Below are positions 52,692 to 64,000 of a stretch of 64,000 nt of DNA, in pieces. Origin of the DNA: Eulemur rufifrons (Eukaryota; Chordata; Mammalia; Primates; Lemuridae); the NCBI RefSeq assembly GCF_041146395.1, contig NC_091008.1, positions 7,825,501 to 7,889,500 of the forward strand, given 5' to 3'. The position numbers and the translations under genes are program-made. Positions within the stretch are counted from its first letter, which is position 1. Each line of letters begins with the position of its first letter. The notes beneath the pieces were generated by a model. That model was not told the origin of the DNA. It worked only from the letters and a program-made list of their open reading frames with translations, and did no database searches.

Positions 52692-53065
52692 AAAAGGAAT
52701 TGGCTCATGTAATTATAGAAGTTAGAAACTCCAAAATCCATACAGTCAAAGTCCTAGTTCAAGTCTGAAGGCTGGAGGCTGCGTTAGAACCGGTTACAGG
52801 AGATGCTGAAGTTCGAACATAGTCAGGAAAATTCTTACTTGGAGAAGCGTCAGCTTTTTGTTCTCTTCCAGCTCCCAGCTGATTGGAGGGGGCCCGCCCA
52901 CAGCAGGGGGGGTGATCTTCTTCACTCAGCCTGTGGATTTAAATATTAATCTCCCCCAAACACCCTCACAGAAACACCCAGAATAATTTTTCAGAGTACA
53001 CCCCAGCACCCTATGGCCCAGTTCAGTTGACTCCTCAAATTAACGGTCACAGCCCTCCTGGGTAT

Positions 53066-53569
53066 GATCCTAGTCATGGAAATTTGATCTGGGCTTGATT
53101 TCTGTATGTGGTATGAGCTGTGATCTCATTAATTTCGGTTCTTTAGAGATAATGTAAGGATCTCAACCTTCTTTTTTAATGTAAATAACAAAGTTACTAT
53201 TCATTAAATTCTGCTTCGTTCCCCTCTCTGATGGTCAAAAACAAACGAACAAATCGTCATGATCTTTTAAATTTCAGTGTCTAGATGATCTTTTTACGCC
53301 ACCCTGTGTTGTTCCATTGGTCACACTGTCCATTCTTGTGCCAGAACATCGATGTCTTAATTACTTCCACATTATAATTCTTGATCTCTAGAGTGAATCT
53401 TCTTACGTTTTCCTTTTTCTTTAGGAATTCTCACTACTCTTGGCTTTTCGATATTCCGTATCGAAGTCAGCCTGCACCCTGCCATATCCTCTTCCTCTTC
53501 AGAGGTACAGCTCTTTTTGTTGCTTCGGAGACCCTCATTTCTGAATCAGCATGCTCATTTAAAAAATTT
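53066..53569. other. Unique sequence, no gene seen
   Basis: No repeat or exon recognised. Small plus frame 53381-53572 is unsupported. Confidence 0.4.
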
Positions 53570-54680
53570 TAATTTTTACTCATTATGGGCACATATTAGT
53601 TGTATATCTTTATATGGTACATGTGTCTTGTGATACAGACATACGATGTGTAATCAAAGCAGGGTGATTGGCGTGTCCGTCGTCTCAAGCATTTATCATT
53701 GCTTTGTGTTAGGAACATTCCAGATCCACTCTTTTAGTTATTTTAAAGTATAGCCTAACTTATTGTTGATTATAGTCACTTCGTTGTGCTGTCAAATATC
53801 ATCATTCCATCTATCAAATTCTCCTTGGATATCGATTAGAATTCACTGAATCTATCTAGCAGTTGAGGAATAGACTACCTTACGGCACAAAATCTTCCTA
53901 TCCATGTCCAAAGTAGATCTTCCCTGTGGTTAGTTCTTATTTAATTCCCTTTCATTTTTTAAAATATTTTCTTTATGAAAACCTTGCACATATTTTGTTA
54001 GATTTATTCCTAGACCTATCATTAGTTTGGTTTTTCTTGAAAATATTTTCCTGGAGTATATTTTCTAATACATAAAATGCAATGAATGTGGACATACAAG
54101 TTTTACATCCAGCAAACGTGTACAACAGTTTTTGAGAGTCTGATAGTTACTCACTTTCTTCCTCGTGGGCTTTCTATCTTAGAGAACGTATAAATTGTGA
54201 CTAATTTGGTTTTCCCTTCCCCATACTTATAAATTACATGCAATCCAACACACACTGTTTTTTCATTAGAGTCCAGTAGAGTCACTTACATTTGTCACTG
54301 CCTTCCATGAAAGCTTTTGACCTCCTTTTCTAATACCTTAATTCCTCCCACCTCTTGTAGTGTTGCAGTATCTTCCCTTTCTTGTCCCTAATTTGGATAC
54401 CTTGGATTTCTTTCTCTTGCTTTATTGCTCTAGCTAGAACTTCTAGTACTGTTAAATAAAGGTGGTGAAAGTGGGCATCTTTGTCTTGTTCCAGATTTCA
54501 GAGGAAAAGCTTTCCATTTTTCCCCATTCAGTAGAATGTTAGCTGTCTTATGTAGCCTTTATTGTATTGAACTATACTCCTTCTATAGCTAAATCTTCAG
54601 GGTTTTTACCACGAAGTCAGGCTACATTTTATTAAATGTTTTCTGTGCATCTATCAAGCCCGGACTGTTCCTTTTCTGAT
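53570..54680 (-). mobile_element. LINE-1, antisense: 3' UTR then ORF2
   Basis: 53570-53815 is an antisense LINE-1 3' UTR (GGTACATGTGTCTTGTGATA, CAAGCATTTATCATTGCTTT, TTGATTATAGTCACTTCGTT). From about 53970 ORF2 follows (TTGCTCTAGCTAGAACTTCT, GGCATCTTTGTCTTGTTCCA, CCCATTCAGTAGAATGTTAG). Many stops; fossil. Confidence 0.8.
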
Positions 54681-55634
54681 AGCTTTATCAGGGAACTCTA
54701 GGAACGTTATAACATTACCCACATCTGAATTTCTGTATGTATTATCCGATCTCATATGCTAAGGCTTTTAGAGGTCCTAGGGCCAGCTGCCAAATGGTTT
54801 CTAAAATTTCTTTCTCGATCTCAGGAGATGTTCCCGATGCCACTGTAGACAGATCATGTCAGTTTTCTTGCTCCACGAATCAACTCTTGGGGAACGGTTC
54901 CTGGCTGACGTGCAGGATTGTGACTTAATCCAAGCTGCCTCAGAGTATTAATTCAGAGTTCAGACGCTCCCAAACGAAACTATAAAATAAAATCCAAAAT
55001 TGACTTGATCTCTCTGCTCTTCGATATTTAAAAGAGCATGTGGAGAATCTCCTGAGTATCTTATAAACTGCCCTCAAATTTCTACTAACTTCACCTGATT
55101 TCTGGCTTCTTCTAAGTTCTTCTGGATTCCATAGAGTTTGTTCATATCTAATTTCACTGACTCACTGATTAAACTATACTGACCCACAACTACCTTGCTT
55201 GGTCCCAGGAGATACTCAAGTACCTTCAAGTCGTAGGCTTACTACAATTTTGAGTAAATGAATCTTTGCCACAGCATTACAAACCAATTAATATCTGAGA
55301 CGCCCCCAAAGCAAGAAAGGAAAAAAGAGCCTAGGCTGTCTCACAATTTGGATGTTAGTCTTCTACCCTGTTGCCTGGCCTCATGCAGAATATTTTGATT
55401 GCCCTGGCCTCTCTCAAATAATTCCTTTGGGGCCTCCTCTTTCCACATCCCTGCAAGCGGTTGGCTCCACTCATCTTTGGGCCACCTATTCCTACTTCCA
55501 AAGTCTCTACCCTCAATTGCTGTTCAGACGATCTCTGAGGAAAGAAGAGAGCATCGTGCAAATTTTCACTGATATAAATTATTGTGCTCCATTTAGAAAG
55601 TATATGAAGTTGCAGACAGTTTTGGGTTTTTAAA
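54681..55634. other. Unassigned sequence, no gene seen
   Basis: May contain eroded repeat. Frames 55352-55633 (plus) and 55355-55561 (minus) overlap and are not supported. Confidence 0.35.
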
Positions 55635-55647
55635 AATAATTGCTTCC

Positions 55648-55982
55648 GGCCGGGCGCGGTGGCTCACGCCTGTCATCCCAGCACTCTGGAAGGCCGAGGC
55701 AGGAGGATCTCTCGAGGTCAGGAGTTCGAGACCAGCCTGAGCAAGAGCAAGACCCCCGTCTCTACTAAAAATAGAAAGAAATTATCTGGACAACTAAAAA
55801 TATGTATAGAAAAAATTAGCCGGGCATGGTGGCGCATGCCTGTGGTCCCAGCTACTCGGGAGGCTGAGGCAGGAGGATCGCTTGAGCCCAGGAGTTGCAG
55901 GTTGCTGTGAGCGAGGCTGACGCCACGGCACTCTAGCCCGGGCAACAGAGCGAGACTCTGTCTCAAAAAAAAAATACATAAT
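55648..55982 (+). mobile_element. Lemur-type Alu SINE with duplication
   Basis: Complete dimer. AATAATTGCTTC at 55635-55646 and 55983-55994 is an exact 12-base duplication. Confidence 0.96.
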
Positions 55983-56087
55983 AATAATTGCTTCTATTTG
56001 GCTTCCTGATAATTTTCAATAACGTAGCTTTATGATTACACATTGGACTGGAAGCCAGCTTACCTACTTGTACTTCACTTTCATTAG

Positions 56088-56282
56088 CTACTCCCTTTTC
56101 TCTCTCCTTCTTTCCTTTTTTTTTTTTTTCCGGGGGGGGGGGTGTAGTTTTCCTTCTGTCTTTTTTTCCTTCTTTCTCCTATTACTTTCTTTCTTCCGTT
56201 TCTACCATCTCTGATTTTAGGACTTTCTTCTTCTCTCTTCCCTTCTTCTTTCTTCCTTCTTTCTCACACCTTCTCTCTCTGC
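56088..56282. repeat. Long polypyrimidine tract with a G10 run
   Basis: Nearly 200 bases dominated by C and T (CTTCTTCTCTCTTCCCTTCT), with T15 next to a run of ten G at about 56133-56142. Mirror-type polypyrimidine tracts can form triplex DNA. Confidence 0.85.
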
Positions 56283-57611
56283 ATTCTTGATTAAGTTTAT
56301 AAAAAAAAGACGAAAAATGATTTACTTCTGGCAAATTATTTACTATGATCTTTTTGAAGATAAGATTTTTATCACCTAAATACGAAAGTCGATACTTCTG
56401 TTAGTCATCACACAAAAGTTTGCAATTAGCCACACGTTTTCTACAGGTTATAAATTAGGTTGGTTGTACCATTGGCTGCAATTAGACTCTGACATGTTCC
56501 AGCAGGGCTGGAATTGAGGTGGAAATAGCTTCTTCGCACCCTTGTGAATTGCATGAAGACTTCCATTCCTTGAGTGATCGGCTAGGTCAAAATCTCTCAT
56601 CAAATTTGTCAACGTGAGTGGGTCTTTACTACAGTTATCAGCTTAAATCTCAGCCTTCTTATCACCATTTAACATTTTTCTGGAATGATTTAAATGGATT
56701 TTGACAGTATTCCAATATCAGGGAACATATTCTGCCAGTCTAAAACGTATTCAGTAGTTACAATCACAAAACATCTAAATTTATCCAATTTCATTTCTTG
56801 GATGCTTCCCCCCCCCCCCTCCACCCTACATGCCAAACTAAGCCATGTTTTCCCGCGGAGTGGCAAAAACAGGCCCCGGAAACACTGAGATTGATTTCCT
56901 GCTTCCCACGTTTTTATTATTCTTGTGACTCTGCCTCCTCCAATATTCAAGGTATGTCACTAGAAATCATGCGTTAGTCGTGGTAGGAAAGATATTTAGA
57001 ATATCAGGGCTAATGTACAATCACCGTTTTCCAGTCACCCAGTCGGACAGATGAAGAAATGTAGTGAAGAGAACAGAAGAGCTTTATCCCAAATCACTCT
57101 TCCAGAGTGGTCAGACTGCTGGCAGACATTCCTCCAGGCTCTAGGAGACTCAACACTAGCACACAGTGTGGTGCAGGCCAGATGTTGATGTAGGTATTTG
57201 GGGGTATTGATATTGACCACATATTAGACAATATTCATGCTGGTAGATTACGTACCAGCTCAAAAAGGCATCTCCTTATAAGTCCGTAGTGTTGATACTA
57301 CAAAATTTCTTTGACTGCTACACATTGTGTGCAATGATCGTACATATTGCAGGCAATTATTAACTACACATTAGGGCGTGTCCTAACATTAGGCTGAAAC
57401 ATATGCAATCACTCAACTATTGTTTGACCAAAAGATTGTGAAGCCAATATTGTTTAATCTAATACTTTGGTGAAATAGTAAATGGTGTTTGGGACTAAAA
57501 TAATGTCAAATTCCGTGGCCTTTTATTTCCTAAGCGTTACGGTGGAGATGGGGTAGGAGCTGGCCAAGGCAAACATGAATCGAACCAATTGGAATAGGAA
57601 AAATAATCCAG
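56283..57611. other. Unique sequence, no gene seen
   Basis: Includes a C12 run (56808-56819). Frames there (56690-56950 minus, 56694-56888 plus) are opposite-strand overlaps without domains. Confidence 0.4.
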
Positions 57612-57625
57612 AGAGAAACATTTTC

Positions 57626-57975
57626 ATATTTTTTATTTATTTACTTACTTTTTTGAGACAGAGTCTCCCTCTGTTGCCCGGGCTAGAGTGTCGTGGCGTC
57701 AGCCTCGCTCACAGCAACCTCAAACTCCTGGGCTCAAGCGATCCTCCTGCCTCAGCCTCCCGAGTAGCTGGGACTACAGGCATGCGCCACCATGCCTGGC
57801 TAATTTTTTGTATATATTTTTAGCTGTTCATATCATTTCTTTCTATTTTTAGTAGAGACGGAGTCTCGCTCTTGCTCATGCTCAGGCTGGTCTTGAACTC
57901 CTGACCTCGAGCGATCCTCCCGCCTCGGCCTCCCAGAGTGCTAGGATGACAGGCGTGAGCCACCGCGCCCAGTCC
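57626..57975 (-). mobile_element. Lemur-type Alu SINE, reverse orientation
   Basis: Complete dimer. AGAGAAACATTTTC (57612-57625) and AGAGAAATATTTTC (57977-57990) are a one-mismatch duplication. The sequence CTTGCTCATGCTCAGG shows a small internal duplication. Confidence 0.94.
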
Positions 57976-57990
57976 AAGAGAAATATTTTC

Positions 57991-59192
57991 TTTGTACATA
58001 CTTCAGAAGAGAATTGCAACCAAAGGAGAATAGACAATAATTAAAGCAGGAACGTAGTCAGTACTTGAAAACGCTGCTTCAATAGCGTCCGACTGATGCA
58101 CGGTCCCACGAGCAGACTGGCTTGTTCACTCCTCCATCGAGTATCAGCTTGACTGACTCCCAGTTCTTGATGATGTCGCACGTGGGAAGTGGTTCCACGA
58201 TCTTCAGTTTCCAGGGCTAGAAAATAGCTAATAAACTCAGCAACCGGCGTGCCAAGTACATGCACCGCAGCCAGCTGGGAAAGTCTTGCCGCGTAGTAAA
58301 GTGGGATTCTGCTCTCAGTGTTGAAGGAGGCTTTGGAATCCTGTCATTTGCAATGTCACTTAGCGTTTTGGAGCCACGAATCTGAAACTTCTCGTCTTAA
58401 CCATCTTTTCTATCTGCTGCTACAAACAGGAAACACAAGTCAATTAGAGGCAGCTCTTAATGCTACCTACTATAAAAACCATAGAATTTTCCATGAGATT
58501 CGACTATTTTAAGTTGATCATTTTTGTGGAATCTCCTCTGTCATGTAGGAAATAAGTATTACACGGAAGATGTCAGAGGTTTTGGGGATGCAGAACCAAA
58601 TGTGGAGTACGATCTCAGAGCTGTCCCAATTATCCACAAGCTAGATTTTTTAGTATGGGTACGTAAATGTTCAAAGTTATCTTTTGTGGATGTACAGTTT
58701 ACATCACTGCTAATTAACCCATTTTTTTCTTTATACATTGGAATACTGGCTTATTCCAACTTTTCTTTTGAGATGGCTCTAATTAACTGAGCACTTTGGT
58801 AGGAGGGCAAAATAGTAGTAAAAACAATCTGTTATAGGGTTGTGACAATCTGAACGCGTAGATTGAAACACAACAAGGAGACATTTAAAAAGCTGTGACC
58901 ATTAATGAAATATAGGATTTTGAGACTCTGCCTACCCATTTGAGAGAGAGAAAATAAAGAATAGATTCACAGACAAGAAAGGCACATTTGGGATGATGTA
59001 GTCCAACTTCTCCCTTTGACTTTTGGAAATAATAACGGATGAGGGACTTTTGCAAAGTCCTAGAGTTCCACGATGATAGTCAAGGTTGGGATGTTGGTCC
59101 CCTGGTTTCCAGCCGAGCATTCTTCCACTGTCCCATACACACGTAAAATGATCAAGGCAGAATTCCTTCTGATTCGCTGAAAGCGCAAGAAT
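57991..59192. other. Unique region, CpG-retaining left part
   Basis: 58075-58300 keeps many CpGs (GCGTCCGACTGATGCACGG, GTCGCACGTGGG, CAACCGGCGTGCC). No domain is seen in the minus frame 58041-58265 or the plus frames 58318-58512 and 58524-58790. No gene called. Confidence 0.35.
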
Positions 59193-59207
59193 AAAAAGTG
59201 CTACTCT

Positions 59208-59550
<343 letters not shown>

Positions 59551-59565
59551 AAAAAGTGCTACTCT

Positions 59566-59955
59566 CTACAGAAGAGATTAAGGCTAAAGAGAACTGATTT
59601 TTGCAAATGGCAAATTAGAACATTTGCTTGGTGTCCTAATAGTCCCTCACTGAAGGTCCCAAAGAGAGACCGGAACTGCGGAAATCTCGGCTGGCCAATG
59701 GCGGTGTATGAATGGGGGCCCGAGTCTGGGACGTGCAGTCTACAGGCATGAGGCAGAATACTAGTGTGTGCACAGCTTGAGCAGGGGACGTAGCAAGGCA
59801 AGTACGACAGGAAACTGCAGCTGCATTAGGGACACAAACACACTTACTGGCTCATCGATACCATGTAAAAATCAACATGATTTCTTAAGACGCAAATGTG
59901 TAGGATGTGTGGGTTTCTGTCACGACGGTGGGAGTTGGTTTAATAACCACAGTTT
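59566..59955. other. Unique sequence, no gene seen
   Basis: Short unique gap between two Alus; frames on both strands are unsupported. Confidence 0.4.
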
Positions 59956-61012
<1,057 letters not shown>

Positions 61013-61381
61013 CTTTTTTTTTTTTTTTTGGGGTGTTTTTTGTTTTTTTGTTTTTTTTTTTTTTTTTGAGACAGAGTCTCGCTCTGTTGCCCGGACTAGA
61101 GTGCCGTGGCGTCAGCCTCGCTCACAGCAACCTCAGACTCCTGAGCTCAAGCGATCCTCCTGCCTCAGCCTCCCGAGTAGCTGGGACTACAGGCATGTGC
61201 CACCATGCCCGGCTCATTTTTTCTATACATTCTTAGTTGTCCAGATAATTTCTTTCTATTTTTAGTAGAGATGGGGTCTCGCTCTTGCTCAGGCTGGCCT
61301 CAAATTCCTGACCTCGAGCGATCCTCCTGCCTCGGCCTCCCAGAGTGCTAGGATTACAGGTGTGAGCCACCGCGCCCGGCC
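61013..61381 (-). mobile_element. Lemur-type Alu SINE, reverse orientation
   Basis: Long T-rich tail with G interruptions (61013-61067) and a complete dimer ending CCGCGCCCGGCC. It forms an inverted pair with the Alu at 59956, about 730 bases away. Confidence 0.94.
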
Positions 61382-61784
61382 TCTACTTCTTTTTATATGT
61401 TGCTTTTACATTTTATAAAGCAGATCTCACAGGCAGCCTTACAGAAATAAATGAGCATTAGCTCAACAGTAGTCTTGCTCCCATGCCATGGTCTTGGATG
61501 TATTCATCCACGAGATGTAATAGTTTCCTCGCAACAAATTACAAGCTGTGGTTTTCACCTCCGTGCACTAGTGGAATCTTTACTTCTCCAGGCCTTTCCT
61601 CACCCCCTGGTCTTAATGCGGTTTGCACTTTTTTTCTCTACCAGCATTTATTTCTCAAGGAACAGACCAGGCGACTGCCTGGTCTACCTAGGTCTGAAAT
61701 CTCAGGATTCTGAGATCACATTTCCCTTGACTAGAACAAGACCAAAATTGCTTGCTGAAATCATGACTGTCACCCACAAGGCAT
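61382..61784. other. Unassigned sequence, no gene seen
   Basis: Plus frame 61451-61786 (111 codons) lacks a domain; overlapping phases are also open. Not called. Confidence 0.35.
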
Positions 61785-61798
61785 AGAGAAAGCACAAA

Positions 61799-62074
61799 TG
61801 TGGGGGCGGTCACCGTGGCTCCCGCCTGTAATCCCAGAACTTTGGGAGGCTGAGGTGGGAAGATTGCTTGAAGCCGGGAGTTCGAGACCAGCCTGGCGAT
61901 CGTTAAGACTCACATGTCTACAAAAAATAAACAAATTAGCTGGGCATGGTGGAGGCCATCTGTAGTCCCAGCTGCTCAGGAGGTTAAGGCCCGAGGATTG
62001 CTTGAGCCCAGGAATTCAAGGTTGTAGGGATAGCACCACTGCACTCCAGCCTGGGTAAGAGGGTGAGACATGGC

Positions 62075-62106
<32 letters not shown>

Positions 62107-62117
62107 TATATTAAAAA
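61799..62117 (+). mobile_element. Classical AluJ-like SINE with perfect duplication
   Basis: Dimer with the general primate right arm (CACTGCACTCCAGCCTGGGT) and no lemur linker. The tail grew into a (TA)n repeat at 62088-62111. AGAGAAAGCACAAA is exact at 61785-61798 and 62118-62131. Oldest dimeric Alu here by sequence type. Confidence 0.93.
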
Positions 62118-62131
62118 AGAGAAAGCACAAA

Positions 62132-63618
62132 GATATTGACTGACCACTAAGGAGAGAATGGAGCCCATGGTATTTATAGCAAGAAATAGGTAGTGGTAAC
62201 ATTAACATAGAATGTGATAGAATCTATTTAGTTATATGTGCCTCTGAAAATTTCTATCCTTGTATAATATTTTTTCTAGTTTTTAAGGGTTATTCTAGAT
62301 TTTGCAGGTATCACAACTTGGAGCACTTTTCAACAGAAACCTTGTAATCATGAGCTGGATATCTTTTTGCAATTATCCTGGATTTTTTTCCCAATCTTCC
62401 ACTGTTGCTATGAGCTGCAATTGTTGGTTTGCTTTTTGTCTCTTCTTTTTGTCAATATGGTGACAGAATAGCTGTGCAATTTTGTGGAGCTTTATGATTC
62501 TAGCTACATATTTTGGAAAAGAAATATCCTCCCTATGGGTGGTAGCATTTGTAGCCACTTTTTTATGTTTATCTTTCATTTTAATTTTTTTTTGCCATTC
62601 TTTAGAGAAAAGCATCTTTTTTAAACATGTATTTCATTGTCAGGGAGTTTAGGCACAGTATTTTCAGGGATGCTAGGATGAGTATTTTCAGGGTAATTTT
62701 CACCTTGCAGCATCAGTATAAGTTTCACATCCAAAGCAATTTATAAATTCTAAATTAACTCATTGATATGCCCACACCGTGTTCCAGAAGGAAGGTCAGT
62801 CTTGCTATCTAGATATTACGATCCAGATTTTACCTGTAAGTAATTAAAACACAAGGCTCGTGTTGTTTGGTATTTCAAAAACATCTATAGAGTGGATTAT
62901 AAAAGAACTCTGATAGCTAAAATTGCTCATGGACTGGCATTATCCAAAGTGTGTACCCCTAAATGCTTATCCTGAATAATGTTCCTTGAGGGTGAAAAGC
63001 CGGGGGGCTGGGGCCCGACAGAGGAGGCTTTCTGGGAATGGACAAGCCTGAGAAATACTGTCACACAATGCAAAACAGACGACTGCTCAGTCTTGAAAAT
63101 GCTAAAATGTATTGTGATCTCCAAGGGCTTATGACATGACACATAGTCCTAAATAAAGTCACAGCATGACCCCCTTTTATTGAGCAGAACATTTTGTTAT
63201 ACTAATATGCAGAGAACTATATTGGAGAAAACAATTTCAGATAATTTCCTTACTTAGGACAGACATCACCTCTTGCCTACAAGGTTTTTTTCATAGTATT
63301 TTTTTTTTTTTTTAACTTGAAAGGGTACTTTTTCTAAACCAACTAGAGCTGTCTGTAGACAAAACTGTGAAGATACTACTTTGTTCCTGGGTTTGCCTTC
63401 TTTTAGTCTCCCTTCCTTCTTCCTTGCCTCTTCCCGCCTCTGGGGAGCTGAGCCTGCAACGTCACCCTGCACTCGGGACTGACTTTGTCACCGTCCTTGG
63501 ACTCTGTCTGTATCCGCTGAGACTCAGCAGTCTTTGATTCAGAATACAGTTCTGTGCTAATGGTTCCGAAGACTCTGAAGAAGTTTATGGAGACTCACAG
63601 AGATGTCTATTTTCTTTC
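62132..63618. other. Unique sequence, no gene seen
   Basis: Contains a short tandem AGTATTTTCAGGG pair (about 62655-62695) and a T run at 63298-63314. No gene recognised. Confidence 0.4.
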
Positions 63619-63621
63619 TTT

Positions 63622-63999
<378 letters not shown>

Positions 64000-64000
64000 C

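Larger units (their letters stand above)
52075..53065 (-). repeat. Ancient interspersed repeat split by Alu and LINE-1 insertions
   Basis: The left part reads GATGAGTCAGGATTCTCCCT, AGAAACGTAACTACCAGGAG and AGAGATTTATTAAAAGG. After the insertions it resumes GGAATTGGCTCATGTAATTA, AAGTCTGAAGGCTGGAGGC, GCTCCCAGCTGATTGGAGG and CCTCACAGAAACACCCAGAA. I recognise this as a common mammalian repeat but cannot name its family or fix its strand. Confidence 0.5.

Overview
This is a primate nuclear window, almost certainly from a strepsirrhine and most likely a Malagasy lemur. The evidence is the repeats. About 23 dimeric Alu copies carry a linker ending in a TATATATAGAAAAAATTAG block and a right arm reading GCTGTGAGCTAGGCTGACG / CACTCACTCTAGCC in place of the usual primate right arm. 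The 3' end of one LINE-1 (52498-52691) is also of the kind I associate with lemurs (CTTTGTACCCCCGTAATATG before the A tail). The anthropoid AluS and AluY classes are absent, and so are the tRNA-type SINEs typical of galagos. One classical AluJ-like copy (61799-62117) and several 7SL monomers are the older shared layer. The species call is an inference from repeat families, not from an alignment.

I find no convincing protein-coding gene, tRNA, rRNA, CRISPR array or bacterial-style feature. Nearly all open frames here are Alu, LINE-1 or homopolymer artefacts. The one segment that could be an exon is a 78-base block at 21559-21636, with a good acceptor, a good donor and two open frames. The window therefore reads as a gene desert or a very large intron.

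Layout. 0-12 kb: two Alus, long unique sequence with candidate conserved noncoding blocks (3.7-5.2 kb, 6.1-6.9 kb, 7.5-7.9 kb with an 18-base perfect palindrome), and a LINE-1 fossil (8.3-9.4 kb). 12-16.3 kb: a deeply nested repeat block in which a hAT-type DNA transposon appears split by a 7SL monomer, an old LINE-1, a second hAT copy, a LINE-1 tail and an MLT-type LTR. 16-23 kb: Alus, MIRs, the candidate exon and a CA repeat. 23.5-27.2 kb: rearranged LINE-1 pieces, then a MIR split by an Alu. 27-42 kb: unique DNA with scattered Alus and MIRs, a candidate enhancer block (34.8-35.6 kb), a 24-base AT palindrome, a perfect CRE-type MAF site (37912-37925) and an orphan CpG-rich block (about 40.54-40.88 kb). 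42.1-45.65 kb: a LINE-1 that keeps its 5' UTR and 3' end but has lost the middle. 45.6-55 kb: a displaced 36-base direct repeat, MLT-type LTRs, a 5'-inverted LINE-1, and a target site used by both an Alu and a LINE-1 3' fragment. 55-64 kb: Alu-rich DNA with a polypyrimidine tract and a small GC hairpin.

Nothing here forms an operon or pathway. The functional candidates are regulatory: conserved-looking AT-rich blocks with homeodomain-type cores, the MAF/CRE palindrome and the CpG-rich block. I could not check conservation, so every enhancer call is inference.
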